Shown here: positions 1 to 11,942 of the stretch, one piece after another
Position numbering within the stretch: position 1 is the first letter of the stretch
How the letters are laid out: each line of letters starts with the position of its first letter
Source: Hydractinia symbiolongicarpus
Taxonomy: Eukaryota > Cnidaria > Hydrozoa > Anthoathecata > Hydractiniidae
Reading direction: 5' to 3'
Length of the DNA stretch: 64,000 nucleotides
NCBI RefSeq assembly: GCF_029227915.1
Contig: NC_079881.1
Span: forward strand, 31,907,501 to 31,971,500
The notes under the pieces: generated by a model
What the model was told of the DNA's origin: nothing
What the model saw: the letters and a program-made list of their open reading frames with translations, nothing else
Databases searched by the model: none
Made by a program: the position numbers and the translations under genes

Positions 1-396
1 GGTGCCCAATCGTTGTAACTCAAACGGACTGACACCGTTAGAAAGTCAATGAAATGTAGTTTTTGAAACTGTCGCTATTTCTTCAGCGCGCGATAACGGC
101 TAGGATTGGTCCGACAGTAAAGAATGACTTATTTATCTAAATTTTTTAATGAAGCGCTACCACTGCGCTCAGTGTAATCCCTGAGTTTCGGCAATCACGT
201 CAAATTAAGAAGAATGTTATTTCTTGGTGTCCAATTTTTTTCATTTATCACGTTTGTCAGGTCACAGTCCAAAATTAGTTCAATTAAGTCCCACAGTCAA
301 TCGTTTCATTGTTAAAAGCGATGCAACTTAGTAATATGAGAAAAATATCGCTAAATACATGTTGGTACGAATATGTAACCCAACCGTTGTAACTCA

Positions 397-413
397 AACG
401 GACTGACACCGTT
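397..413. other. Conserved satellite dyad AACGG-N7-CCGTT (representative copy)
   Basis: A second perfect 5-bp inverted repeat per monomer, spacer ACTGACA, about 125 bp before the GCGCT dyad. Variants GCCGTT and CCGCT occur on the right arm while the left half-site is almost invariant. This is seen directly; the role is unknown. Confidence 0.75.
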
Positions 414-525
414 AGAAAGTCATTGAAATGTAGTATTTGAAACTGTCTCTATTACTTCAGCGCGCTAACGTCTAGGATTGGTCCCACAGTAAAATTTGAC
501 TTATTTATCTGAATTTTTAAATGAA

Positions 526-540
526 GCGCTACCACAGCGC
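526..540. other. Conserved satellite dyad GCGCT-ACCAC-AGCGC (representative copy)
   Basis: A 5-bp perfect inverted repeat around a 5-nt spacer, directly after the A/T tract of the monomer. It recurs in nearly every monomer. Variants mostly keep four of the five pairs, for example ACGCT...AGCGC and GCGCT...AACGC. It could form a small hairpin or cruciform, or be a protein dyad site. The function is unknown. Confidence 0.8.
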
Positions 541-2194
541 CCAGTATAATTGCTGAGTTCCGGCGATCACGTCAAATTAAGAAAAATGTTATTTCTTGGA
601 GTCCAATTGTCTCATTTATCATATTTATCAGGTCGCAGTCCAAAGTTAGTTCAATTAAGTCCTACAGCCAATCGTTTCATTGTTAAAAGCGATGCAACCT
701 AGTAATATCAGAAAAATATCGCTAAATACATGTTGGTACGAATAGGTGTCCCATCGTTGTAGCTCAAACGGACTGACACCGTTAGAAAGTCAATGAAATG
801 TAGTTTTTGAAACTGTCGCTATTTCTTCCGCGCGCGATAACGGCTTGGATTGGTACCCCAGTAAAAAATGACTTATTAAACTAAATTTTTTAATGAAGCG
901 CTACCACAGCGCCCAGTGTAATCGCTGAGTTTCGGCAATCATGTCAAATTAAGAGGAATGTTATTTCTTGGAATCCAATTGTCTCACTTATAACATTTAT
1001 AAGGTCACAGTCTTAAATCAGTTCAATTATGTGCCACAGCCAATCAGTTCACAGTTAAAAGCGATGCAACGTAGTAATATGAGAAAAATATCGTTAAATA
1101 ATTGTTGGTACGAATAGGTGACCCAACCGTTGTAACTCAAACGGATTGACACCGTTAGAAAGTCATTGAAATGTAGTTTTAGAAACTGTTGGTATTTCTT
1201 CAGCGCGCGATAACGGCTAGGATTGGTCCCACAGTAAAAAATGACTTATTAATCTAAATTTTTAAATGAAGCGCTACCACAGCGCCCAGTGTAATCGCTG
1301 AGTTCCGGCAATTATGTCAAATTAAGAAGAATGTTATTTCTTGGAGACCAATTGTCTCATTTATCATATTCATCAGGTCGCAGTCCAAAGTTAGTTGAAT
1401 TAAGTCCTACAGTCAATCGTTTCATTGTTAAAAGCGATGCAACCTAGTAATATGAGAAAAATATCGCTAAATACATGTTGGTACAAATAGGTGATCCAAT
1501 CGTTGTAACTCAAACGGACTGACACCGTTAAAATGTCAATGAAATGTAGTTTTTGAAACTGTCGCTATTTCTTCCGCGCGAGATAACGGCTAGAATTGGT
1601 ACCCCAGTAAAAAATGACTTATTAATCTAAATTTTTAAATGAAGCGCTACCACAGCGCCCAGTGTAATGGCTGTGTTCCGGCAATCATGTCAAATTAAGA
1701 AGAATGTTATTTCTTGGAGTCCAATTTTTTTCATTTATCACATTTATCAGGTCGCAGTCCAATGTTAGTTCAATTAAGTCCTACAGTCAATCGTTTCATT
1801 GTTAGAAGCAATGCAACCTAGTAATATCAGAAAAATATCGCTATATACATGTTGGTACGAATAGGTGTCCAATCGTTGTAACTCAAACGGACTGACACCG
1901 TTAGAAAGTCAATGAAATGTAGTTTTTGAAGATGTCGCTATTTCTTCAGCACGCGATAACGGCTAGGATTGGTCCCACAGTAAAAAAAGACTCATTAATC
2001 TAAATTTTTAAAAGAAGCGCTACCACAGCGCCCAGTGTAATCACTGAGTTCCGGCAATCATGTCAAATTAAGAAGAATGTTATTTCCTGGAGTCCAATTT
2101 TCTCATTTATCACATTTATCAGGTCACAGTCCAAAGTTAGTTTAGTTAAATCCCACAGTCAATCTTTTCACTGTTAAAAACGATGCAACCTAGT

Positions 2195-2201
2195 AATATC
2201 A
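2195..2201. other. Paralogous empty insertion site (AATATCA, single copy)
   Basis: The satellite around 1862-2300 matches both flanks of the retrotransposon: 11530-11869 on its left and 16772 onward on its right. Here the target word occurs once and is uninterrupted. It serves as an in-window pre-insertion reference that fixes the element's ends and its target-site duplication. Confidence 0.88.
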
Positions 2202-2293
2202 GATAAATATCGCTAAATACATGTTGGTATGAATATGTGACCCAACCGTTGTAACTCAAACGGACTGACACCGCTACAAAGTCAATGAAATGT

Positions 2294-3039
2294 AGTTTTT
2301 GAAACTATCCCTATTTCTTCAGCGCGCGATAACGGATAGGATTGGTCCCACAGTAAAGAATGACTTATTTATCTAAATTTTTAAATGAAACGCTAGCACA
2401 GCGCCCAGTATAATCGCTGAGTTCCGGCAATCACGTCAAATTAAGAAGAATGTTACTTCTTGGAGTCCAATTGTCTCATTTATCATATTTATCAGGTCGC
2501 AGTCCAAAGTTAGTTCAATTAAGTCCTACAGTCAATCGTTTCATTGTTAAAAGCGATGCAACCTAGTAATATCAGAAAAATATCGCTAAATACATGTTGG
2601 AACGAATAGGTGATCCAATCGTTGTAACTCAAACAGACTGACACCGTTAGAAAGTCAAAGAAATGTAGTTTTTGAAACTATCCCTATTTCTTCAGCGCGC
2701 GATAACGGATAGGATTGGTCCCACAGTAAAGAATGACTTATTTATCTAAATTTTTAAATGAAACGCTAGCACAGCGCCCAGTATAATCGCTGAGTTCCGG
2801 CAATCACGTCAAATTAAGAAGAATGTTACTTCTTGGAGTCCAATTGTCTCATTTATCATATTTATCAGGTCGCAGTCCAAAGTTAGTTCAATTAAGTCCT
2901 ACAGTCAATCGTTTCATTGTTAAAAGCGATGCAACCTAGTAATATCAGAAAAATATCGCTAAATACATGTTGGAACGAATAGGTGATCCAATCGTTGTAA
3001 CTCAAACGGACTGACACCGTTAGAAAGTCAAAGAAATGT
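2294..3039 (+). repeat. Single-monomer tandem duplication (2 x 373 bp)
   Basis: Two adjacent monomers (about 2294-2666 and 2667-3039) are essentially identical. They share the private variants GAAACTATCCC, GGATAGG, CGCTAGCACAGCGCC, TTACTTCTTGG and GTTGGAACG. The related stretch beginning at 16772, beyond the retrotransposon, has only one copy, so this doubling arose after those two blocks separated. Confidence 0.85.
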
Positions 3040-3390
3040 AGTTTTTTAAACTTTCGCTATTTCTTCCGCGCGCGATAACGGCTAGGATTGGTCCCGCAGT
3101 AAAAAATGACTTATTAATCTAAATTTTTATATGAAGCGCTACCACAGCGCCCAGTGTAATCACTGAGTTCCGGCAATTATGTCAAATTAAGAAGAATGCT
3201 ATTTCTTGGAGTCCAATTTTTTTCATTCCAAAGTCCAAAGTTAGTTCAATTAAGTCCTACAGTCAATCGTTTCATTGTTAAAAGCGATGCAACCTAGTAA
3301 TATCAGAAAAATATCGCTTTATACATGTTGGTACGAATAGGTGTCCAATCGTTGTAACTCAAACGGACTGACACCGTTAGAAAGTCAATG

Positions 3391-4134
3391 AAATGCAGTT
3401 TTTGAAACTGTCGCTATTTCTTCAGCACGCGATAACGGCTAGGTTTGGTCCCACAGTAAAAAATGACTTTTTTATCTTAATTTTTAATTGAAGCGCTACT
3501 ACAGCGCCTAGTGTAATCGCTGAGATTCGGCAGTCATATCAAATTAAGAAGAATGTTATTTCTTGGAGTCCAATTGTTTCACTTTCACATTTTAAAGGTC
3601 ACAGTCCATAATTAGTTCAATTAAGTCCCACAGTCAATCGTTTCATTGTTAAAAGCGATGCAACCTATTAATATCAGAAAAATATCGCTAAATACATGTT
3701 GGGACGAATATGTGACCCGACCTTTATAACTCAAACGGACTGACACCGTTAGAAATTCAATGAAATGCAGTTTTTGAAACTGTCGCAATTTCTTCAGCAC
3801 GCGATAACGGCTAGGTTTGGTCCCACAGTAAAAAATGACTTTTTTATCTTAATTTTTAATTGAAGCGCTACTACAGCGCCTAGTGTAATCGCTGAGATTC
3901 GGCAGTCATATCAAATTAAGAAGAATGTTATTTCTTGGAGTCCAATTGTTTCACTTTCACATTTTAAAGGTCACAGTCCATAATTAGTTCAATTAAGTCC
4001 CACAGTCAATCGTTTCATTGTTAAAAGCGATGCAACCTAGTAATATCAGAAAAATATCGCTAAATACATGTTGGGACGAATATGTGACCCGACCTTTATA
4101 AATCAAACGGACTGACACCGTTAGAAATTCAATG
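3391..4134 (+). repeat. Single-monomer tandem duplication (2 x 372 bp)
   Basis: The words AAATGCAGTT at 3391, 3763 and 4135 mark three successive monomers. The first two are almost identical, with private variants GGTTTGG, CTACTACAGCGCCTAG and CATTTTAAAGG, and a shared GTTGGGACGAATATGTGACCC junction. The third diverges after its first 30 bases (AGGGCGCGATAACGCC). Confidence 0.8.
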
Positions 4135-4455
4135 AAATGCAGTTTTTGAAACTGTCGCAATTTCTTCAGGGCGCGATAACGCCTAGGATTGGTCCCACAG
4201 TAAAAATTGTCTTTTTTATCTAAATTTTTAAATGAAGCGCTACCACAGCGCCCAGTGTAATCGCTGAGTTCCGGCAATCACGTCAAATTAAGAAGAATGT
4301 TATTTCTTGGAGTCCAATTGTCTCATTTATCATATTTATCAGGTCGCAGTCCAAAGTTAGTTCAATTAAGTCCTACAGTCAATCGTTTCATTGTTGAAAG
4401 CGATGCAACCTAGTAATTTCAGAAAAATATCGCTAAATACATGTTGGTACGAATA

Positions 4456-6185
4456 GGTGCCCAATCGTTGTAACTCAAACGGACTGACACCGTTAGAAAG
4501 TCAATGAAATGTAGTTTTTGAAACTGTCGCTATTTCTTCAGCGCGCGATAACGGCTAGGATTGGTCCGACAGTAAAGAATGACTTATTTATCTAAATTTT
4601 TTAATGAAGCGCTACCACTGCGCTCAGTGTAATCCCTGAGTTTCGGCAATCGCGTCAAATTAAGAAGAATGTTATTTCTTGGTGTCCAATTTTTTTCATT
4701 TATCACGTTTGTCAGGTCACAGTCCAAAATTAGTTCAATTAAGTCCCACAGTCAATCGTTTCATTGTTAAAAGCGATGCAACTTAGTAATATGAGAAAAA
4801 TATCGCTAAATACATGTTGGTACGAATATGTAACCCAACCGTTGTAACTCAAACGGACTGACACCTTTAGAAAGTCATTGAAATGTAGTATTTGAAACTG
4901 TCTCTATTACTTCAGCGCGCTAACGTCTAGGATTGGTCCCACAGTAAAATTTGACTTATTTATCTGAATTTTTAAATGAAGCGCTACCACAGCGCCCAGT
5001 ATAATTGCTGAGTTCCGGCGATCACGTCAAATTAAGAAAAATGTTATTTCTTGGAGTCCAATTGTCTCATTTATCATATTTATCAGGTCGCAGTCCAAAG
5101 TTAGTTCAATTAAGTCCTACAGCCAATCGTTTCATTGTTAAAAGCGATGCAACCTAGTAATATCAGAAAAATATCGCTAAATACATGTTGGTACGAATAG
5201 GTGTCCCATCGTTGTAGCTCAAACGGACTGACACCGTTAGAAAGTCAATGAAATGTAGTTTTTGAAACTGTCGCTATTTCTTCCGCGCGCGATAACGGCT
5301 TGGATTGGTACCCCAGTAAAAAATGACTTATTAAACTAAATTTTTTAATGAAGCGCTACCACAGCGCCCAGTGTAATCGCTGAGTTTCGGCAATCATGTC
5401 AAATTAAGAGGAATGTTATTTCTTGGAGTCCAATTGTCTCACTTATAACATTTATAAGGTCACAGTCTTAAATCAGTTCAATTATGTGCCACAGTCAATC
5501 AGTTCACAGTTAAAAGCGATGCAACGTAGTAATATGAGAAAAATATCGTTAAATAATTGTTGGTACGAATAGGTGACCCAACCGTTGTAACTCAAACAGA
5601 TTGACACCGTTAGAAAGTCATTGAAATGTAGTTTTAGAAACTGTCGGTATTTCTTCAGCGCGCGATAACGGCTAGGATTGGTCCCACAGTAAAAAATGAC
5701 TTATTAATCTAAATTTTTAAATGAAGCGCTACCACAGCGCCCAGTGTAATCGCTGAGTTCCGGCAATTATGTCAAATTAAGAAGAATGTTATTTCTTGGA
5801 GATCAATTGTCTCATTTATCATATTCATCAGGTCGCAGTCCAAAGTTAGTTGAATTAAGTCCTACAGTCAATCGTTTCATTGTTAAAAGCGATGCAACCT
5901 AGTAATATGAGAAAAATATCGCTAAATACATGTTGGTACAAATAGGTGATCCAATTGTTGTAACTCAAACGGACTGACACCGTTAAAATGTCAATGAAAT
6001 GTAGTTTTTGAAACTGTCGCTATTTCTTCCGCGCGAGATAACGGCTAGGATTGGTACCCCAGTAAAAAATGACTTATTAATCTAAATTTTTAAATGAAGC
6101 GCTACCACAGCGCCCAGTGTAATGGCTGTGTTCCGGCAATCATGTCAAATTAAGAAGAATGTTATTTCTTGGAGTCCAATTTTCT
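4456..6185 (+). repeat. Left-arm duplicated block, copy 2
   Basis: Partner of 1-1730 at +4455 bp, with only scattered single-base differences (for example CAAACAGATTG here against CAAACGGATTG). The intervening 2.7 kb is ordinary satellite. Confidence 0.85.
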
Positions 6186-7879
6186 TCATTCATCACATTT
6201 ATCAGGTCACAGTCTAAACTTAGTTCAATTAAGTCCCACAGTCAATCGTTTCACTGCTAAAAGCGGTGCAACCTAGTAATATCAGAAAAAAATCGCTAAA
6301 TACATGTTGGTACGAATATGTGACCCAACCGTTATAACTCAAACGGACTGACACCGTTAGAAAGTCAATGAAATGCAGTTTTTGAAACTGTCGCTATTTC
6401 TTCAGCACGCAATAACGGCTAGGTTTGGTCCCACAGTAAAAAATGACTTTTTTATCTTAATTTTTAATTGAAGCGCTACTACAGCGCCTAGTGTAATCGC
6501 TGAGATTCGGCAGTCATATCAAATTAAGAAGAATGTTATTTCTTGGAGTCCAATTGTTTCACTTTCACATTTTAAAGGTCACAGTCCATAATTAGTTCAA
6601 TTAAGTCCCACAGTCAATCGTTTCATTGTTAAAAGCGATGCAACCTAGTAATATCAAAAAAATATCGCTAAATACATTTTGGTACGAATATGTGAACCAA
6701 CCGTTGTAACTCAAACAGACTGACACCGCTACAAAGTCAATGAAATGTAGTTTTTCAAACTAGCGCTATTTCTTCAGCGCGCGATAACGGATAGGATTGG
6801 TCCCACAGTAAAGAATGACTTATTTATCTAAATTTTTAAATGAAGCGCTACCACAGCGCCCAGTATAATCGCTGAGTTCCGGCAATCACGTCAAATTAAA
6901 AAGAATGTTATTTGTTGGAGTCCAATTGTCTCATTTATCATATTTATCAGGTCGCAGTCCAAAGTTAGTTCAATTAAGTCCTACAGTCAATCGTTTCATT
7001 GTTAAAAGCGATGCAACCTAGTAATATCAGAAAAGTATCGCTAAATACATGTTGGTACGAATAGGTGATCCAATCGTTGTAACTCAAACGGACTGACACC
7101 GTTAGAAAGTCAATGAAATGTAGTTTTTGAAACTGTCGCTATTTCTTCCGCGTGCGATAACAGCTAGGATTGGTCCCCCAGTAAAAAATGACTTATTAAT
7201 CTAAATTTTTTAATGAAGCGCTACCACAGCGCCCAGTGTAATGGCTGAGTTCCGGCAATCATGTCAAATTAAGAAGAATGTTATTTCTTGGAGTCCAATT
7301 GTCTCACTTTCACATTTTAAAGGTCCCAGTCCATAATCAGTTCAATTAAGTCCCACAGTCAATCGTTTCACTGCTAAAAGCGGTGCAACCTAGTAATATC
7401 AGAAAAAAATCGCTAAATACATGTTGGTACGAATATGTGACCAACCGTTATAACTCAAACGGACTGATAACGTTAGAAACTCAGTGAAATGTAGTATTTG
7501 AAACTGTCTCTATTACTTCAGCGGCCTAACGGCTAGGATTGGTCCCACATTAAAAAATGACTTTTTTATCTTAATTTTTAATTGAAGCGCTACCACAGCG
7601 CCTAGTGTAATCGCTGAGATTCGGCAGTCATATCAAATTAAAAAGAATGTTATTTCTTGGAGTCCAATTGTCTCATTTATCATATTTATCAGGTCGCAGT
7701 CCAAAGTTAGTTCAATTAAGTCCTACAGTCAATCGTTTCATTGTTAAAAGCGATGCAACCTAGTAATATCAGAAAAATATCGCTAAATACATGTTGGTAC
7801 GAATAGTTGCCCATTCGTTGTAACTCAAACGGACTGACACCGTTTGAAAGTCAATGAAATGTAGTTTTTGAAGCTGTCG

Positions 7880-10800
7880 CTATTTCTTCAGCACGCGATA
7901 ACGGCTTGGATTGGTCCCACAGTAAAAAATAACTTATTAATCTGAATTTTTAAATGAAGCGCTACCACAGCGCCATGTGAACTCGCTGAGTTCCGGCAAT
8001 CATGTCAAATTAAGAAGAATGTTATTTCTTGGAGTCCAATTTTTTTCATTTATCACATTTATAAGGTCACAGTCCAAAATTAGTTCAATTATGTGCCACA
8101 GTCAATCGTTTCACTGTTATAAGCGATGCAACCTAGTAATATGAGAAAAATATCGTTAAATACATGTTAGTACGAATAGGTGACCCAACCGTTGTAACTC
8201 AAACGGACTGACACCGTTAGAAATTCATTGAAATGTAGTTTTTGAAACTGTCGGTATTTCTTCAGCGCGCGATAACGGCTAGGATTGGTCCCACAGTAAG
8301 AAATGACTTATTAATCTGAATTTTCAAATGAAGCGCTACCACAGCGCCCAGTGAACTCGCTGAGTTCCGACAATCATGTCAAATTAAGAAGAATGTTATT
8401 TCTTGGAGTCAAATTTTTTTCATTTATCACATTTATCAGGTCACAGTCCAAAATTAGTTCAATTAAGTCCCACATTCAATCGTTTCACTGCTAAAAGCGA
8501 TGCAACCTAGTAATATCAGATAAATATCGCTAAAGACATGTTGGTACGAATATGTGACCCAACCGTTGAAACTCAAGCAGACTGACGCCGTTAGAAAGTC
8601 AGTGAAATGTAGTATTTGAAACTGCCTCTATTACTTCAGCGCGCTAACGGCTAGGATTGGTCCCACAGTAAAAAATGACTTTTTTATCTTAATTTTTAAT
8701 TGAACTGCTACCACAACGCTTAGTGTAATCGCTGAGTTTCGGCAGTCATATCAAATTAAGAAGATTGTTATTTCTTGGAGTCCAATTGTCTCACTTTCAC
8801 ATTTATAAGGTCACAGTCCAAAATCAATTCAATTATGTGCCACAGTCAATCGTTTCACTGTTAAAAGCGATGCAACGTAGTAATATGAGAAAAATATCGC
8901 TAAATACATGTTGGTACGAATAGGTGACCCAACCGTTGTAACTCAAACGGATTGACACCGTTAGAAAGTCATTGAAATGTAGTTTTTGAAACTGTCGGTA
9001 TTTCTTCAGCGCGCGATAACGGCTAGGATTGGTCCCACAGTAAAAAATGACTTATTAATCTAAATTTTTAAATGAAGCGCTACCACAGCGCCCAGTGTAA
9101 TCGCTGAGTTTCGGCAATTATGTCAAATTAAGAAGGATGTTATTTCCTGGAGTCCAATTTTTTTCATTTATCACATTTATCAGGTCGCCGTCCAAAGTTA
9201 GTTCAATTAAGTCCTACAGTCAATCGTTTCATTGTTAAAAGCGATGCAACCTAGTAATATCAGAAAAATATCGCTATATACATGTTGGTACGAATAAGTG
9301 TCCAATCGTTGTAACTCAAACGGACTGACACCGTTAGAAAGTCAATGAAATGTAGTTTTTGAAGATGTTGCTATTTCTTCAGCACGCGATAACGGCTAGG
9401 ATTGGTCCCACAGTAAAAAATGACTTATTAATCTAAATTTTTTAATGAAGCGCTACCACAGCGCTCAGTGTAATCGCTGAGTTCCGGCAATCATGTCAAA
9501 TTAAGAAGAATGTTATTTCTTGGAGTCCAATTGTCTCACTTTCCCCTTTATCAGGCCACAGTCCATAATCAGTTCAATTAAGTCCTACAGTCAATCGTTT
9601 CACTGCTAAAAGCGGTGCAACCTAGTAATATCAGAAAAAAATCGCTAAATACATGTTGGTACGAATATGTGACCCAACCGTTGTAACTCAAACGGACTGA
9701 CAACGCTACAAAGTCAATGAAATGTAGTTTTTGAAACTGTCGCTATTTCTTCAGCACGCGATAACGGCTTGGATTGGTCCCACAGTAAAAAAGAACTTAT
9801 TAATCTGAATTTTTAAATGAAGCGCTACCACAGCGCCATGTGAACTCGCTGAGTTCCGGCAATCATGTCAAATTAAGAAGAATGTTATTTCTTGGAGTCC
9901 AATTTTTTTCATTTATCACATTTATAAGGTCACAGTCCAAAATTAGTTCAATTATGTGCCACAGTCAATCGTTTCACTGTTATAAGCGATGCAACCTAGT
10001 AATATGAGAAAAATATCGTTAAATACATGTTAGTACGAATAGGTGACCCAACCGTTGTAACTCAAACGGACTGACACCGTTAGAAATTCATTGAAATGTA
10101 GTTTTTGAAACTGTCGGTATTTCTTCAGCGCGCTATAACGGCTAGGATTGGTCCCACAGTAAGAAATGACTTATTAATCTGAATTTTCAAATGAAGCGCT
10201 ACCACAGCGCCCAGTGAACTCGCTGAGTTCCGACAATCATGTCAAATTAAGAAGAATGTTATTTCTTGGAGTCAAATTTTTTTCATTTATCACATTTATC
10301 AGGTCACAGTCCAAAATTAGTTCAATTAAGTCCCACATTCAATCGTTTCACTGCTAAAAGCGATGCAACCTAGTAATATCAGATAAATATCGCTAAAGAC
10401 ATGTTGGTACGAATATGTGACCCAACCGTTGAAACTCAAGCAGACTGACGCCGTTAGAAAGTCAGTGAAATGTAGTATTTGAAACTGCCTCTATTACTTC
10501 AGCGCGCTAACGGCTAGGATTGGTCCCACAGTAAAAAATGACTTTTTTATCTTAATTTTTAATTGAACTGCTACCACAACGCTTAGTGTAATCGCTGAGT
10601 TTCGGCAGTCATATCAAATTAAGAAGATTGTTATTTCTTGGAGTCCAATTGTCTCACTTTCACATTTATAAGGTCACAGTCCAAAATCAATTCAATTATG
10701 TGCCACAGTCAATCGTTTCACTGTTAAAAGCGATGCAACGTAGTAATATGAGAAAAATATCGCTAAATACATGTTGGTACGAATAGGTGACCCAACCGTT

Positions 10801-11404
10801 GTAACTCAAACGGATTGACACCGTTAGAAAGTCATTGAAATGTAGTTTTTGAAACTGTCGGTATTTCTTCAGCGCGCGATAACGGCTAGGATTGGTCCCA
10901 CAGTAAAAAATGACTTATTAATCTAAATTTTTAAATGAAGCGCTACCACAGCGCCCAGTGTAATCGCTGAGTTTCGGCAATTATGTCAAATTAAGAAGGA
11001 TGTTATTTCCTGGAGTCCAATTTTTTTCATTTATCACATTTATCAGGTCGCCGTCCAAAGTTAGTTCAATTAAGTCCTACAGTCAATCGTTTCATTGTTA
11101 AAAGCGATGCAACCTAGTAATATCAGAAAAATATCGCTATATACATGTTGGTACGAATAAGTGTCCAATCGTTGTAACTCAAACGGACTGACACCGTTAG
11201 AAAGTCAATGAAATGTAGTTTTTGAAGATGTTGCTATTTCTTCAGCACGCGATAACGGCTAGGATTGGTCCCACAGTAAAAAATGACTTATTAATCTAAA
11301 TTTTTTAATGAAGCGCTACCACAGCGCTCAGTGTAATCGCTGAGTTCCGGCAATCATGTCAAATTAAGAAGAATGTTATTTCTTGGAGTCCAATTGTCTC
11401 ACTT
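7880..11404 (+). repeat. Five-monomer tandem duplication (2 x ~1863 bp)
   Basis: About 7880-9742 is repeated at about 9743-11404 with a constant offset of 1863 bp. Markers present in both copies are GCGCCATGTGAACTCGC, CATGTTAGTACG, TCAAGCAGACTGACGCC, GAACTGCTACCACAACGC and CAGGTCGCCGTCC. Only scattered substitutions separate the copies. Similarity decays past CTCACTTTC at about 9541 and 11404. Confidence 0.88.
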
Positions 11405-11862
11405 TCACCTTTATCAGGTCACAGTCTATAATCAGCTCAATTAAGTCCTACAGTCAACCGTTTCTTTGTTAAAAGCGATGCAACCTAGTAATATCAGAAA
11501 AATATCGCTAAGTACATGTTGGTACGAATATGTGACCCAACCGTTATAACTCAAACGGACTGACACCGTTGGAAAGTCAATGAAATGTAGTTTTTGAAGA
11601 TGTCGCTATTTCTTCATCACGCGATAACGGCTAGGATTGGTCCCACAGTAAAAAAAGACTCATTAATCTAAATTTTTAAAAGAAGCGCTACCACAGCGCC
11701 CAGTGTAATCGCTGAGTTCCGGCAATCATGTCAAATTAAGAAGAATGTTATTTCCTGGAGTCCAATTTTCTCATTTATCACATTTATCAGGTCACAGTCC
11801 AAAGTTAGTTTAGTTAAATCCCACAGTCAGTCTTTTCACTGTTAAAAACGATGCAACCTAGT

Positions 11863-11869
11863 AATATCA
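11863..11869. repeat. Target-site duplication, 5' copy (AATATCA)
   Basis: The satellite word AATATCA ends immediately before the first element base at 11870. It is repeated at 16765-16771 after the poly(A) tail. The leading AA is ambiguous with the tail on the 3' side, so the certain length is 5 bp (TATCA) and the maximum 7 bp. Confidence 0.9.
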
Positions 11870-11942
11870 TTCTTCCTAATTTTTCATGATTGATTGAACT
11901 CAACGATTACAGTACTCACACGCTCACACGGGTGCGTTGAAG
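11870..11942 (+). promoter_or_regulatory. Element 5' leader (73 nt)
   Basis: Non-satellite sequence between the target site and the ORF1 ATG. It contains a CA-rich stretch (about 11911-11930) and no upstream in-frame stop of note. Full-length elements of this type carry an internal promoter here, but I recognise no specific motif. A few bases of 5' truncation cannot be excluded. Confidence 0.55.

Larger units (their letters stand above)
1..1730 (+). repeat. Left-arm duplicated block, copy 1 (~4.6 monomers)
   Basis: Nearly identical to 4456-6185 at a constant offset of 4455 bp (12 monomers). Shared private variants include CCACTGCGCTCAGTG in the dyad region, CTCTATTACTTCAG with GCGCTAACGTC, and CGGCTTGGATTGG. 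Similarity stops near 1730, where the segments after CAATTTT differ. A related but rearranged copy lies at about 19.4-20.9 kb. Confidence 0.85.
1..11869 (+). repeat. Satellite array, left arm, ~372-bp monomer, ~32 copies
   Basis: Head-to-tail tandem repeats, all in one orientation. The anchor word CAAACGGACT recurs at 21, 395, 765, 1138 and 1511, giving spacings of 374, 370, 373 and 373 bp. Each monomer has a conserved order: CAAACGGACTGACACCGTT, a GCGCGCGATAACGG segment, GGTCCCACAGT, an A/T tract, the dyad GCGCTACCACAGCGC, TCAAATTAAGAAGAATG, a variable CAATTGTCTCA segment, AGTCC(C/T)ACAGTCAATCG, AAGCGATGCAACC, and ATACATGTTGGTACGAAT. Neighbouring monomers differ at many sites and several subfamilies are interspersed. 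No gene is supported anywhere in the arm: all open frames are short and broken. The last monomer is cut by the retrotransposon at 11869 and resumes in the same phase beyond it. Confidence 0.97.

Noticed and set aside
361-394. A possible CENP-B box near the TACGAAT segment (reverse strand TTCGTACCA).
   Set aside because: Only the TTCG and the central A of the box fit. The CGGG half is missing in all monomers inspected.
3993-4277. Minus-strand open frame of 94 codons in the left arm.
   Set aside because: It is composed of satellite sequence across a monomer junction, absent from equivalent positions in other monomers, and has no domain-like features.
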